From: Gordius sp. MW1
Taxonomy: Eukaryota > Nematomorpha > Gordioida > Gordea > Gordiidae
DNA length: 64,000 bases
Direction: 5' to 3'
Assembly: GCA_964036665.1 (NCBI GenBank)
Contig: OZ038527.1
Coordinates: forward strand, 27,377,901 to 27,441,900
The notes under the pieces were generated by a model, which was not told the DNA's origin, made no database searches, and saw nothing but the letters and a program-made list of their open reading frames with translations. A program made the position numbers and the translations under genes. Positions within the stretch are counted from its first letter, which is position 1; each line of letters starts with the position of its first letter. Below, piece after piece: positions 45,469-57,600 of this stretch.

Positions 45469-46829
45469 GCGGCGTTCGTGATGACGCGCGAAGCGAAAAA
45501 AAGTGAAGTGAATTTTTGGGCTAATTTTTTAAGCTTTTCATTTTTTTTATTAATATCTTTATATTCATTGTGAAATTTATTATATATATCACGAACATAA
45601 CAATTGTAAATAGCAGGCGTTCATAGTTCAACCTCAGACGATTATTTTCGCCCGCGGCAAAAAGCGAACGAAAATAAGACAATACAAATTATTTTGTACT
45701 TTTCGCGCTATGGTTAAAAAATTGAATTTGGTGTGTAGGGAAGACCGGGGCTATACGTGTCTCGGGGCTATCCTTATCTTCGCTAGTAATTTAATGTTAT
45801 TAATTTGTACCCAGTCAAATTTATATTTTAAATGTACTTTTTATAGGCGCATCCCAGGTTTAAAATATTTTTGGAGAAAAATTATTAGAAAAAAAATTAT
45901 AGTAAATATAAGATTTTTCGGGGCTAAAAGCTCCTTTTTTAAATTTTTTTATTTTGCTAATAACTTTAAAACTATATAATCTCTAAGCTCGAAACTAATT
46001 TTAGGTAAAAACGTATGAATTTGTCTATAATAATCAACTCGGTATAAATAATTTTGTTGAAGATGAATATCTTAAAACAACTCGCATAAAAATATTTTTA
46101 TCATGGGGCTATTGAGAGCGGGGCTACAATTATCTCTAATTCATTCTTTCATTTAAAAATGGTGCAAAATTACAAACGCAAAACCAATTTTATTCAAAAC
46201 AATGAAATCAAAAATGAAATATATAAAGCTATGAAAGAGAGATTAGCTTGAAAGATATAGTTATACAAACAAACTTTAGCTCATGTGGGCACATGGATCA
46301 TGTTGCAAAAATCAGGTTTTTTTATATGCCACAATTGTAAACAATAAAAAAAGTATTTTAAACAATATGTGTAGGTTATATTTTTGTTATTTCATTAGTT
46401 GTATTTGTATTATACAAAAGGTAATATAGCCCCGCTTATGGACATGAATAACCTCCGACATTTTTTTAATTTTTAGAAATTGCGTTTTTTTGTAAACTAT
46501 CTGGCATAAAAATTATTTATCGTTATGGTATAAAAAATTTTCAGCATGGAATTAGTGAATAACAACATATTTATGAAAATTTAAAACAAAATCTTCAACT
46601 TATTCACCTAGGGGCAATTGATTTTTTATGGCTACGATAGCCCCGGTCTCCCCGATGTATTTTTTATATGTTTATAGAATAATTATGATTTTATCAATGA
46701 ATACCATTTATATATGATAAATTTCACGATGACTATAAAGATATTTATAAAAAAAAATGAAGAGTTTGATAAATTAGCCCAAAAATTAACTTCGTTTTTT
46801 TTCGCTTCGCGCGTCATCACGAACGCCCC
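45469..46829. mobile_element. 1.36-kb TIR element flanked by TTAA
   Basis: The left end GCGGCGTTCGTGATGACGCG and the right end, reversed, GGGGCGTTCGTGATGACGCG match over at least 34 bp with one mismatch. Weaker pairing extends to roughly 130 bp. Both ends are flanked by TTAA (45465-45468 and 46830-46833), the target used by piggyBac-type elements. No transposase is present. A second TIR structure is nested inside. Confidence 0.85.
45736..46656. mobile_element. Nested TIR structure with AGACCGGGGCTAT ends
   Basis: GGAAGACCGGGGCTATACG at the left is the inverse of GATAGCCCCGGTCTCC at the right. GGGGCTA words repeat near both ends (e.g. 45.77, 46.13 and 46.44 kb). The target duplication is unclear. 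The open frame at 45.71-45.98 kb starts inside this end and has no family match. Confidence 0.65.
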
Positions 46830-46973
46830 TTAAACAAAAATTAATTCAATTTCTACAATGGGTTCTTGATAAAAAATGCATTTATCTTCAGTAAAATGCT
46901 CTTACCTAAGGATGCAATTTGCAACGAGCTCCTTTCAATTTTCTCTGTATGCCAACAAGGCCATGGTTTGAGC

Positions 46974-47110
46974 TAGAGATATGCACGGACCTTTTAGGCC
47001 TAATTGGCTACCAATATAAAAACCCTGTCTAAGCCCAGACCTGTTAAGATTAAATAATAAGCCCAGCCCACTAATTTTTAAGAGGCCAGCATGCACCAAA
47101 AAATGCTTTC
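46974..47110. mobile_element. Left end of a TAGAGAT..GCAC hAT-type MITE
   Basis: TAGAGATATGCACGGACC resembles the termini at 8731 and 22559. A GGCC-rich subterminal part follows. No right partner with a matching duplication was identified. Confidence 0.45.
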
Positions 47111-48110
47111 ATATTTTGCTGCTTTTCAAATGCAATTTTTTTTAATATATTAATAATTACTTTTAATGTTGAAATTTTTCTATAATGATCATCTTAAAAA
47201 AACATAAGTATTGAACGGGTTTTTATTTCTTCCAACAAGTGACCTGCCATTAAATTTTTTAGCACTAGTTGCTGCATAAAACGATTTATGTCAAATAATT
47301 GAAATCATACAAGGTTAATTTTATTTGACAAAAATTAGCTAGTTTTATTACTTTCTAACCTAAAAACTTTTGGGTGCTTATTAGTAAATCACAAATTTCA
47401 TGAATAAATGCTGGGGAAAAAAAATATTGATAAACATCTTAAACCATTTCTTATACATTAAAATACAAAAATATTTTTAAACTAATTTTGTGGCCGAAGC
47501 TGAGCCTCTAGACTTGGTCCGAGCACGTATGGTTACCTTAAAGCCCGTCCAAGCTGGACCGGTAAAATTTTTAAACGAAGATCCTATACGTTACCGTCAG
47601 GTTTATATGCCAGCTGCAGGTCTAAATTTTAATTTTGCTGATGCTAATTACATTTGCTTTGATAAAGTTGACTATAGCATGATCATCTAAAAGTTGACTT
47701 TAAAAATCAACTCACTAAACCATAATGATTATTAATTCTTAGTTGAATTTGTTGATCAAACATTTTGGTTTATAGATAATTGTAGGGTATTGATATCCCG
47801 GCTTTCCAAGCCTGACGGAACTATATTATATTTGGGCGCTTGCCTACTTACTTCTTTATGATGCCAGCATCTTGGTGAATTTGACTTTTGTTTATACCGT
47901 TTCGTAGTGTTGGGTCAATCTAGCACTTCCATTTCACTTGCACTTCCTCAAAGCCTCGAAAGTCTGACCCTTTACCAAGAACCTTGATAGGGTGACCCCA
48001 CCAGTAACATGCATAAAATTTTATTTAGCTACCAAAGGCATAGCTTCTTATCTTAAATCACGAGAGCACTCAAGCTCAACCTTCATTATTAGGTACTTTT
48101 GCCTACAAAA
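47111..48110. other. Non-coding or unassigned stretch
   Basis: An open frame at 47.49-47.69 kb starts only with GTG and has no recognisable motif. 47.78-48.11 kb has mixed composition that continues at 50.09 kb after the hAT-like insertion. Confidence 0.35.
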
Positions 48111-48164
48111 CACTGGACTAGTGATGGGGAAATAGCGTTTTTAAGGAGCTAAAGCTATAGCACA

Positions 48165-48470
48165 TAGTCACTTTAAGTGCTATAAGCTATAGGAGATGGG
48201 AGGTTTGAGGTGCTATAAGCTATAGGAGATGGGAGGTTTGAGGTGCTATAAGCTATAGGAGATGGGAGTTTGAGGTGCTATGTGCTATAGGAGATGGGAG
48301 GTATGAGGTGCTATGTGCTATAGGAGATGGGAGTTTGAGGTGCTATGTGCTATAGGAGATGGGAGTTTGAGGTGCTATGTGCTATAGGAGATGGGAGGTT
48401 TGAGGTGCTATGTGCTATAGGAGATGGGAGTTTGAGGTGCTATGTGCTATAGCCGATAGCACTTAAATGC
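48165..48470 (+). repeat. 35-bp tandem array (left arm)
   Basis: About eight units of GAGATGGGAGGTTTGAGGTG, with GCTATAAGCTATAG in the first units and GCTATGTGCTATAG in later ones. Confidence 0.9.
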
Positions 48471-48969
48471 GCTACTCCTATAGCACCGGCGCTAACACTG
48501 GGAATAATTTCAATGAAAACAATAGAGTATAATATGAACTTGTGTGTAATCAATAAATAATTTTCCATTAAAAATATATTGTTCGAAAAAACAAAATTTA
48601 AAAAGGGTGTTATTTAACTGCTAAGTAAATAATTACAAATTGCTAAGTAATTTATGCTAAGTATTTTAAAGGATATGCTAAGTATTTTATTTTTGAATGC
48701 TAAGTTTTTATTATTAAATTGCTAAGTTTTTTATTTTGATATGTTAGGTTTTTTTATTAAAATGCTAAGTATTTTATTTAAAAAATCTAAATTATGAATT
48801 TTAAACAAAATGTTTAATATTTAAAAAATACTCTTTTTCAATCGGGGAGGGGGGGGGGGGTTAATTCAAAACCTAGTTATGCCCTACCCTCATAACTGGG
48901 TTTTGAATTAAGGGGGGGGGGGGGCAAACGGTTAAAATAAAAGTTGAATTAGGGAGGGGCCAAATAAAA

Positions 48970-49680
48970 AAAAATTATTAATTTGTAAGGGTTTTCTTAC
49001 ATTGGAAAAATTTTTTTCCCGTCATTCAGAGGGGGGGGGGCGACTTATTGATAAAATAAATGTAGAAGCAATGCAAAATAAAATTAAAGTCATACATTTA
49101 ATTAAATTTATATTAAAATAAGTCGTAGTTAGATGGTAAGATAGGGCAAAAAAATTATATTCAGATGTATTTTAATATTTAATAAAAACAAAATAAACAA
49201 TTAAAAAAATTATTAATTGGTAAGGGTTTTTTTACATTGGAAAAATTTTTTTCCGTCATTCAGAGGGGGGGGGGGCGACTTATTGATAAAATAAATGTAG
49301 AAGCAATGCAAAATAAAATTAAAGTCATACATTTAATTAAATTTATATTAAAATAAGTCGTAGTTAGATGGTAAGATAGGGCAAAAAAATTATATTCAGA
49401 TGTATTTTAATATTTAATAAAAACAAAATAAACAATTAAAAAAATTATTAATTGGTAAGGGTTTTTTTACATTGGAAAAAAATTTTTCCGTCATTCAGAG
49501 GGGGGGGGGGCGACTTATTGATAAAATAAATGTAGAAGCAATGCAAAATAAAATTAAAGTCATACATTTAATTAAATTTATATTAAAATAAGTCGTAGTT
49601 AGATGGTAAGATAGGGCAAAAAAATTATATTCAGATGTATTTTAATATTTAATAAAAACAAAATAAACAAGTAAAAAAAT
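48970..49680 (+). repeat. Three 235-bp tandem repeats
   Basis: The word CGACTTATTGATAAAATAAA starts at 49041, 49276 and 49511, exactly 235 bp apart, each after a run of 10-12 G. The copies differ at only a few bases. Confidence 0.93.
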
Positions 49681-49721
49681 TATTCCCAGTGTTAGCGCCG
49701 GTGCTATAGGAGTAGCGCATT

Positions 49722-50000
49722 TAAGTGCAATCGGCTATAGCACATAGCACCTCAAACTCCCATCTCCTATAGCACATAGCACCTCAAACCTCTTATCTCC
49801 TATAGCACATAGCACCTCAAACTCCCATCTCCTATAGCACATAGCACCTCAAACTCCCATCTCCTATAGCACATAGCGCCTCAATCCTCCCATCTCCTAT
49901 AGCTCATAGCACCTCAAACCTCCCATCTCCCATAGCTCTAGCACCTCAAACCTCCCATCTCCTATAGCTTATAGCACTTAAAGTGACTATGTGCTAGTAG
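49722..50000 (-). repeat. 35-bp tandem array (right arm, inverted)
   Basis: CACCTCAAACTCCCATCTCC units, the inverse of the left-arm array. Confidence 0.9.
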
Positions 50001-50086
50001 ACATAGCGTATTTAATAGGCTATTCCCATCAGCGGGGAGGTGCTAAGCGCGCTAGTGCTAAGCGTTTTCCCACCACTACACTGGAC

Positions 50087-51245
50087 GGTTATGCCGCCTT
50101 CGGATTTCCTGGGCGACGCATTTAAGTGTCCCCGGCGGCTTTATTTATCAACGCATACATTCATGAAATCACAGCGACTAATGATGTATGACAAAAAAGC
50201 GAAATTTAAGGACGTAAGTTTAGATGACTCAAAAATAGGAGTGCGGGAAACGAGCGAATAGCCCCTAACGCTACCTTCCCAGTATAATATTAGTCACGTT
50301 GTAAAGTGAACAAGAATTGGTTATTACTTTAAATAAAAATGATGCAAATTTTGGCAGCCATTTGTAACTACTACAACGAGAGAGTCATTCTAATATATAT
50401 CCTCTATTTGTTTAAATATTTCATAAGAATTTTTATAGATTTTTTAATTTATGCTATATTAAAAAAATATTGTATAGGCGACTAAAATTAATAAGATAAT
50501 AATATAAATAAACCCCTAAAATAATTTAAAAAATAACCTTTATTTAAATAGATGGGCAATAATAGTTTAAGCTTCATCTATAATTAATTTAAAACCGAAT
50601 ATATATATATATATTGATAATGCTTTTTTATAAAAATAACATAAATGAAAAAATTGTAAAAAAAAACACTGAATAAAAATTGTTATTGCCCTAAAAACAA
50701 AATATTTTTATTTAATTTGTTACGAATATTTAACTGTAAATTAATCGATATATACAATTAAGGTGAAAACATATGACAAATATGTTTAACCCAAAACAAT
50801 ATTAAATATTATCTTTGTTAAAATAAAATTAATATAATAAATTATTTTAATTTTATAATTGGCTATAAAATAAGAATAATAATGGAATTTCGCATATTTC
50901 AAGTAAACAGTTTAGCAATATTTTATTTTCACTTATAGATATATTATTATATAATTACTGTGTATACTACTTTTCCTTCTGCTGTTGGTGCATCATGCGG
51001 AATAATGAGACATTTGATGGTGGCATCTAATATTTTATGATTATTAAAAAAAATGACATGACTGTTTATCGATGATTTATTAAAATACAGATTACAGCTT
51101 ATTTTAAATTAAAATAAAACCCAATTAACATAAAACAAGCTTTTGGTAGCATTTTAGTTTGAAGATAAATTTAATTAAATAAAATTATGAGTTAATTATA
51201 AAAATAATAACAAAGGAATGTTTAAACATTATAAGTAAATTGTAA
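50087..51245. other. AT-rich stretch, unassigned
   Basis: The open frame at 50.04-50.26 kb spans the hAT end and the flank, so it is not a real gene. The rest is AT-rich without features. Confidence 0.4.
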
Positions 51246-51249
51246 TTAT

Positions 51250-52140
51250 CCAATAACTTACTTTATGGCTTTGCCTCCTTTGGTCTGTCCTACCCAAATC
51301 GCCGTATTAAGGTTCGCAGTTAGCGTCTTCCAATCATCGTCTACGCCCTTTCCAACTTCCTATCACCCAAGAATGTAGAGGCTTTCTGATGATATTTATC
51401 GTTCGTCGACGAATCCTTTAACCTTTTAGATCGATTCGAGGTTCAGAAACTTTTCTTCCCTCGGGATATACTTTCCTTTGTGGATTCATAATAAGTGGAC
51501 GATGTTGCCTGGCAATTACCTCTTCCAGTATCACTTTACAATATTTGATCCTCCATAAAACCTTTCGCCGTATGAGCAAATAGTTAATTTGACTAAATTC
51601 TCACTTCTATTGTCACGATATTCGCGTTTTTGAAAATAGGTGTTAAAGATCGCCAGATCGTATGCTTGGGATACCTGATGAATCATACCCATGATTTTGT
51701 TCATATTGAAAGCGTTGTTTCCCTATTTGGGCATTGAAGTCTGCCCCAATAATTAGCTTTTCTTTCTGTCCTATTCTTTGAATTTCCCTTTCCAATGAAT
51801 CGAAGAATATGTCTTTCTTTGAATCCATACATCCAATTTGCGAACCATACGTGCACATAACTGTTAGAAGGCCCCCTGAATCTGCAATCTTTACACACAT
51901 TAACTGTCTGAACAACGCTTGACTTCCACCACCTTTAAAGATTCGCTTAGAGCGATACCGACTCCGTTTCTACGATTTGGTGACCCACTGTAGACTAGCT
52001 TGCATCCCATTCCTAACTCTCGAGCTTTAGTTCCGTTCTTACCTTTCTTCTTTTTAGCATTTAAGTCAACCTGCCCACATTCTAACATGTTATTCGCATT
52101 CTATCCCCAGCTAATTTTCTTGACCGCCTCCGTGAGTCAG
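51250..52140 (-). mobile_element. RTE-type LINE fragment, endonuclease domain
   Basis: The minus strand reads, in two frames, a start near NMLECGQVDLNAKKK, then LVYSGSPNRRNGVGIALSES, then LMCVKIADSGGLLTV, IFFDSLEREIQRIGQKEKL and IIGADFNAQIGKQ. NGVGIA and GADFNAQIG are conserved motifs of the APE-type endonuclease that nicks target DNA for RTE-clade LINEs. The homologous stretch at 2.1-2.5 kb is more decayed. A frameshift near 51.9 kb and stops downstream show inactivity. Confidence 0.82.
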
Positions 52141-52940
52141 ACGGTAACTTAGTGTAAATTCCACACTGCACGGGAGATGCAGTGCGCATCCTTTGTGGAG
52201 GACCCCCTAGCTTTCTGCTGTAAAATGTTATTTCTCATAATTTTGGAGAGGGTTTTTAAAGCCGGTTTTTGACGCCAAATTCACCTATTGCACACAGACT
52301 TGCGACAATAAATTTTAAGATATTGCCCATTTCATTTTTGTTGTATCTTCTCCACTTTGTACTTGAAGATGTTACCCAAAGCTTCAAGTTTCTTTCTTTC
52401 CTATTCATTTATTCAGCATATTATTATTATACATCATATTAATAGGTAACTTAGACTAGTCAACTTCGATATAAGAAGTGTTAATAATAGATTAAATAAT
52501 ATAACAACTTAACTAGTGCTAATCCCATACACCTAGATCAGCTGAGGACATAAAGAAACGGCGATATTTTTATCTGGGCTGACAAAAGTAGGCAAATATT
52601 TTAATTTGTTACAATGGTATCATAATTAATATAGTGGGGATTCATCCAAAAAAGAAAACTCTCTATAGACCGAGATAAATAAAAAAAGTTACACTGTTTT
52701 AGATAAATAGCGAAGTAAAGAGCTGTGGACACGGAGCAGGTGTATTACACGTTGCTTCGCAATTTTATAAGTTGATGCTTGAGTAGACAAAATATTCGTG
52801 ATTATGTTCATCATATGAAAATAGATTATGAAGCCTCAAAGTCTTGCGTTCGAACGACGTTGGGTTAGTCTAAACCCCTTTGTGTAAAATTTGAAATATA
52901 CCAATGACATGGAAGCTTAATAAGAAAACTAGGGCTAGGT
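52141..52940. other. Unassigned stretch
   Basis: 52.14-52.29 kb resembles the segment just upstream of the 2.1-kb LINE (a 'gcaaacctagg/gagatgcagtgcgc'-like leader), so it is probably LINE 5' sequence. The remainder shows nothing. Confidence 0.4.
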
Positions 52941-52949
52941 TGCCCATCA

Positions 52950-53490
52950 CTACCAAAATGCGATCCCCCTCAGTTTCAACGATTGTCCAATTTAAAGTTT
53001 TTCATCATAACTGCTCAAAGTACCCATAGTGCCGTCTTCATAGTGCTAACTACAAGAGCATGCGAATTTCAAACAGGGCTAACGTTTCGGCAAAATTTGT
53101 GATGAGGTTGAGGTTGACGTATCATCTAGTTTAAACACCTCAACCCATTTTGTCACGTTGTCCACCACTACTAATTACGATGTGCCCCACACTGGGCCAA
53201 ATAAATCCAGGTGGACCTGGGTCCAAGACTTTAAACCTTGTTCACATTCAATCAGGGGCCTCTTTTTGCAGCTACAGCCGTGAGTTGCACGCCCTGCAAC
53301 ATTTCGCTAGATTTGTAATATCCCGTTCAAGTGTTGGCCACTATAGATGTTGATCCGCTACCTGTTTCATTTCCTTTGTGCCTACGTGACCTTTGTTTAA
53401 ACGTTGGAGAATGGCAAATCACAGTTTGTTTGGAGCTACGACCCGAGGTTTTGTAAATTATAGCATCATTCTTCTCTTGTAGCTGTAACA
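52950..53490 (-). mobile_element. Second Gypsy-type integrase remnant
   Basis: On the minus strand shifting frames read NLAKCCRACNS (zinc-binding Cys pair), WTQVHLDLFGPVW (first DDE Asp) and LVVVDNVTKWVEVFKL. This order is typical of K02A2.6-like Gypsy integrase. Frameshifts separate every block. It is a different lineage from the element at 32-38 kb (DLFGP versus DLAGP). Confidence 0.7.
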
Positions 53491-54395
53491 CGTGCCTCTC
53501 ATAGTGTGAATTACCATTAATATTCTACTCAAACCGTATAATTTAATGTTTATAGGGCTAAAAATAATTGAGATTTTTCCATGGCACATGTAGGATTGAT
53601 TTTCAGCAGCAGTAATAATACCAATTACAACACAAGGTATTGTTTGCCCCTAATAAATATTATATATTTGTTTAAATTTCGAGTTCATATATAGAGGATG
53701 AGAATTTGATAATAGATGACCAATTTATTACAATTAGTATTAAAACATGTTATAGCATCAGGGACTAATTCAGGTCCTCTATAAAAAAGGCAAAAATTAG
53801 CGTTGGCTATTGAATGACGTTTGGAACTAGCTCTTTTTAGAAATAACTTTAGCTGCTCTAAAAGGCTCAGAAATTTGGCTTAAGGTAGTAAACAAAATTG
53901 TTTAAAGTTTTTTATTAATAATCCAGTATATGAGGAAGTCATAAAAGAGTGAGCTACTTCTACATAGTAAAACATCTAAAATCTAAGTTTTGAAGTAATA
54001 TTCTAGCACAGGCTACAAAATATCGGATTACTACAGGCACTTATAGATTTTTATTTAAGAGCACTATAACGACAAATTTTTTCATTTTTTTCAAATGTGT
54101 CAAAAAAATTTATTAAAACAATGTAAAAATAATTACAATCATGACTGAAAACCAAAAAAACAGGCTAAAACTAAACGGATAGCATTGATCAGTGTGGTGA
54201 GCTTTTGCCTGATACAAATATATAAGAAAATATTTTGATGCAGTTGTAGCTGCGAAATAAAGAAAAAAATTAAAAATAATAAATGGGTGACAATTGTTCT
54301 TTTTAAAAGTAAATATATTGTGCTTGGTATTTTAATGTTCCTCCATAATACAAATTGATAAAATTCTAGATAGAATTTTTCTTTCTAAACGTGTT
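53491..54395. other. AT-rich stretch upstream of arginine kinase
   Basis: The promoter of first exon 1A must lie here. No single core element stands out in the AT-rich background. Confidence 0.4.
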
Positions 54396-54401
54396 TATTT
54401 T

Positions 54402-54624
54402 ATGTTGACATTATTTCACGGCATTAAAGGCATTTTGTCATATTTGAGAACGGCTCTGGTTCAAAATCCACATGATTATTGCTTATGGGCTTATGAAAAC
54501 TTGCAAAATGGAGATAAAGACCAAAATGAAATGTTGAAAATGTGTTTGACGCGGGAAGTTTTGGATCAATTAATCGATTTAAAAACAGAGAATGGTGCAA
54601 CGTTAGCTGACTGCATTAAAATCG
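54402..54624 (+). CDS. Arginine kinase alternative first exon 1A
   Basis: It codes for 74 residues plus one base. [20 protein letters not shown] is a hydrophobic and basic leader. The kinase N-terminal domain follows, with [23 protein letters not shown] and [11 protein letters not shown]. The donor GGTAAAA gives phase 1, the same as exon 1B, so either joins exon 2. The leader could be a targeting sequence, but it has acidic or aromatic residues soon after and I cannot call a compartment. Confidence 0.85.
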
Positions 54625-57600
54625 GTAAAATTTTACATTAATTTCAATTAAAACGGTTGTAATTTTTATAAATGCAAATTATCTTTTTTATGTTAAGGTG
54701 TCTGCAAAATTTGCAATCATTTTAAGATAAAATGAACAACATTTTTTAATGATGCACACCAGAATATGTTATTTCTATGAGTAGAGCCATGCACGGGCCG
54801 CCTGATGCCCGGCGCGTCTCAAGAGAGTTTTAAGCCGGGCTTGGGCAAAATTAAAGTCGGGCCTCGGGCATTACAATTAAATTTATTATTTTTATAACGG
54901 GGGAAATAATTTTCAAAAATGAAATTTGCCTAAACTTTTTAATAAAAAATCAGGTCGGGCTCGGGTCGAGCCAAAATAAAAAATGCATTTCAGACTCGGG
55001 CAGATTAAATAACATAATGTCGGGCTCGGGAAAAGATCCATTTTGAAGGGCTCCATCTATAAGTCGATTATTGATTTAATAATTAAATTCGTTGACAATA
55101 AACAGAACCATACCTTTCGCATATTTTTTTATAACTTTAATATTCATCCATACGATAAATGTGAATTTGTGTGCCGAATTAACATATGTTTTAGCAAATA
55201 CTAAATTTTGTGGCCGTGCATTCACATATATATAATGTTTTATTGCGTGAAACAAATGGCGAAACAGTTGAGCTCGAGCGTTCTTTTTTAAATTTAGTTG
55301 ATGCAGTCTAATAAATATTTGCAGCGCATAATTTTGCCAGCTACCCCGATTCCATATATAGAAATGTTAATAACCGATAAAGTTATTAAACCCTATCTCT
55401 ATATCCATCCCAAATCTAACTTAGCTAGCCCTCCCCCGCTCTATCCCAAACTCAATTTTGTAAAAATTTCTCGTCTCTTTTCCCAACTTTAAAACACAAC
55501 ACTACTAAACGAATGGTGGAAAATGGGGAAAACAACTTAATCAAATTAAATTATTTTTCTTATCTATATAACTTTTTTAAAGATAATTGAAATTATAAAT
55601 TTAAAGGGCAATAAAATCTTTGTAGGTGTATTCAAGGCTCTCGCAAAAATACCTATATTTAAGGGGGTGATACAATGTTTTTAAAGAGTGCAAATTATAA
55701 TTGGCAAATTTTATTTTAGTTAATTATAAAAAGCAATCTCGTTTCAGAGAATTGTTATCGGGCCAATCAATGATTAGCAAAAAAATTGTTATTAACACAA
55801 CAGTGCTCCTTTTTTGCTGCCGATTTAATTTATTTGGCTGAGTTGGCGATGGAAATAATTTTCGTCGACGTCAGTTTGTGATAGCCTCTCCGAATATTTT
55901 TTATCTACTATATCTATCGATTTTTGGATGGAAGGGGAAGGGGGGGGCTGGAGAACATACAGTCCGTACCAATAAATTTTAGCCGGGACTAGGTAAGGGG
56001 CTTGCAAACAGCAGTAGCTTTATACTTGGAAATTTTGGGATTCATAAATATTATTGAAAAATATATTTGTCCAACACCAAAGCAATTTATCGAATATTTT
56101 GCAATAAAATTTCAAAATTATTTCCTATCTTTACCTCAACCTTTGGGTACCGGTCACAAAATTTGTGGGCGAAATTTTTGAAACTTTATTTAAACTATTA
56201 ATCGGTCCACCCAAAGCATTGCCCATTAAAAAGAGCGAATTCGCGATGGCTGAAGAATATTTAACCGCGGCTTACCAAAAATTAAAAGGCATTCCCGAAT
56301 GTCATTCTCTGTTAAAGCAAAGTTTGACTCCAGAGGTTGTCGCACAATGTGCCTCACTTAAAACTAAATCGGGTTGCACTCTTCAAGATTGTATCAAATC
56401 AGGTGAAATAATAATCAACTATTTTCACACGAATATTCCTTTTTAACTAATTTTATAATACCATTTTAAAGAAATTTTCTCCAATTTTTATGAGCACGTG
56501 CGAATTTCTTAAACGGGAATTAAGTATTAATTATACATAAACTGTGATTTAAAGCTAAAAATGTATCATTAATTGTAAAATATATAGCAACAAGTCACAC
56601 AAAATCTTCTAGTAATATCTATCAATTTTTGAATAAAATAAATATTTTTTATTTTATCAGCAATTACACAGATAATTATGATATTAAATTTATTAAAATT
56701 ACTAACCTTACGGGTTATAATTTGCTCACTTGGCAAAGGAGAACAACATCATAAGTATATTAAACCGTAACAAATTTAACTGTCCGGCGAATTTTAAGTA
56801 TATAAACTAACGACATTTAGACAAGAAATCATTGATCCATCGAACTTAAATTTTTATTCAATTTGCTTTTTTCGAAACAAATTAGATTACAATGATCAAG
56901 GGGTGAATTAAAATTAGTGATAATATAGTATAATATATAATTATTTACGAGAAATATATATTTATAAGTTTAATTAGAGGTTAAAGTAAATTGTAGTAAG
57001 AATCGAATAAAATAATCGAAGATTAAAGAGTTATTATTATGTGGCAGCCCTAGGAATGCCTAGGCCACCATATAATCTTTGTTTTATTCTAAGCGATAAA
57101 CGAGACCATAGCTTCGGAGAGGTAAAGCCAGTAAACTCTACCTCCCTCCTACTGCATTACCTTTAAATCTAGAAATTTATGTATGGCCTGATTAAAAATA
57201 TAGCTAATATTTTAAAAATTGCACTTCCCTCTATTATTGATTAATAAGCCACCCTATAATCCAATTTCTAATTAATTCCCAGCCAAGATTAACCCTTATG
57301 TATGCGAAGAAATTTTTAGACATCTACCATTAAATAAATTTCCAATAGCTGTGTGGTCAGCTTCTCTAGATATTTGGATGAGGGTTGACGCTCGGCTATC
57401 CAAGCCGACAGCTATGTTGACGATGCCAACAGCTATGTTGACGATGTGATATATTTTAAATCTTAGGAAAGAAACCGTTAAATATTGAAACAAAAAATTG
57501 AAAGCCGCTAATCTTGATTGATATAGTATTACGGAGGTGTGTATATATGTGTGTGTATTACAGGAGTAGAAAATACGGATTCTTCTATGGGGGTGTACGC

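Larger units (their letters stand above)
48119..50078. mobile_element. 1.96-kb hAT-type element built from inverted arrays
   Basis: The ends are TAGTGATGGGGAAATAGCG and TTTTCCCACCACTA. The perfect 8-bp duplication CACTGGAC occupies 48111-48118 and 50079-50086. The left arm (48.14-48.50 kb) holds about eight 35-bp units of the GCTATAGGAGATGGGAGGTT type. The right arm (49.68-50.03 kb) holds a similar array inverted. Between them are three 235-bp direct repeats. No transposase is encoded. Confidence 0.92.

Noticed and set aside
47490..47690. Open frame of 66 codons beginning GCCGAAGCTGAG after GTG
   Set aside because: It has no ATG start, no family motif and no splice context; it probably reflects chance in an unassigned region.
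50040..50261. Open frame of 73 codons as a gene
   Set aside because: It crosses the right end of the hAT-type element and its target duplication, so it was created by the insertion.
56165..56245. GTG at 56165 as the start of arginine kinase exon 1B
   Set aside because: GTG is not a normal eukaryotic start; the ATG at 56246 gives the standard N-terminus. The upstream open part is kept only as a possible extension.
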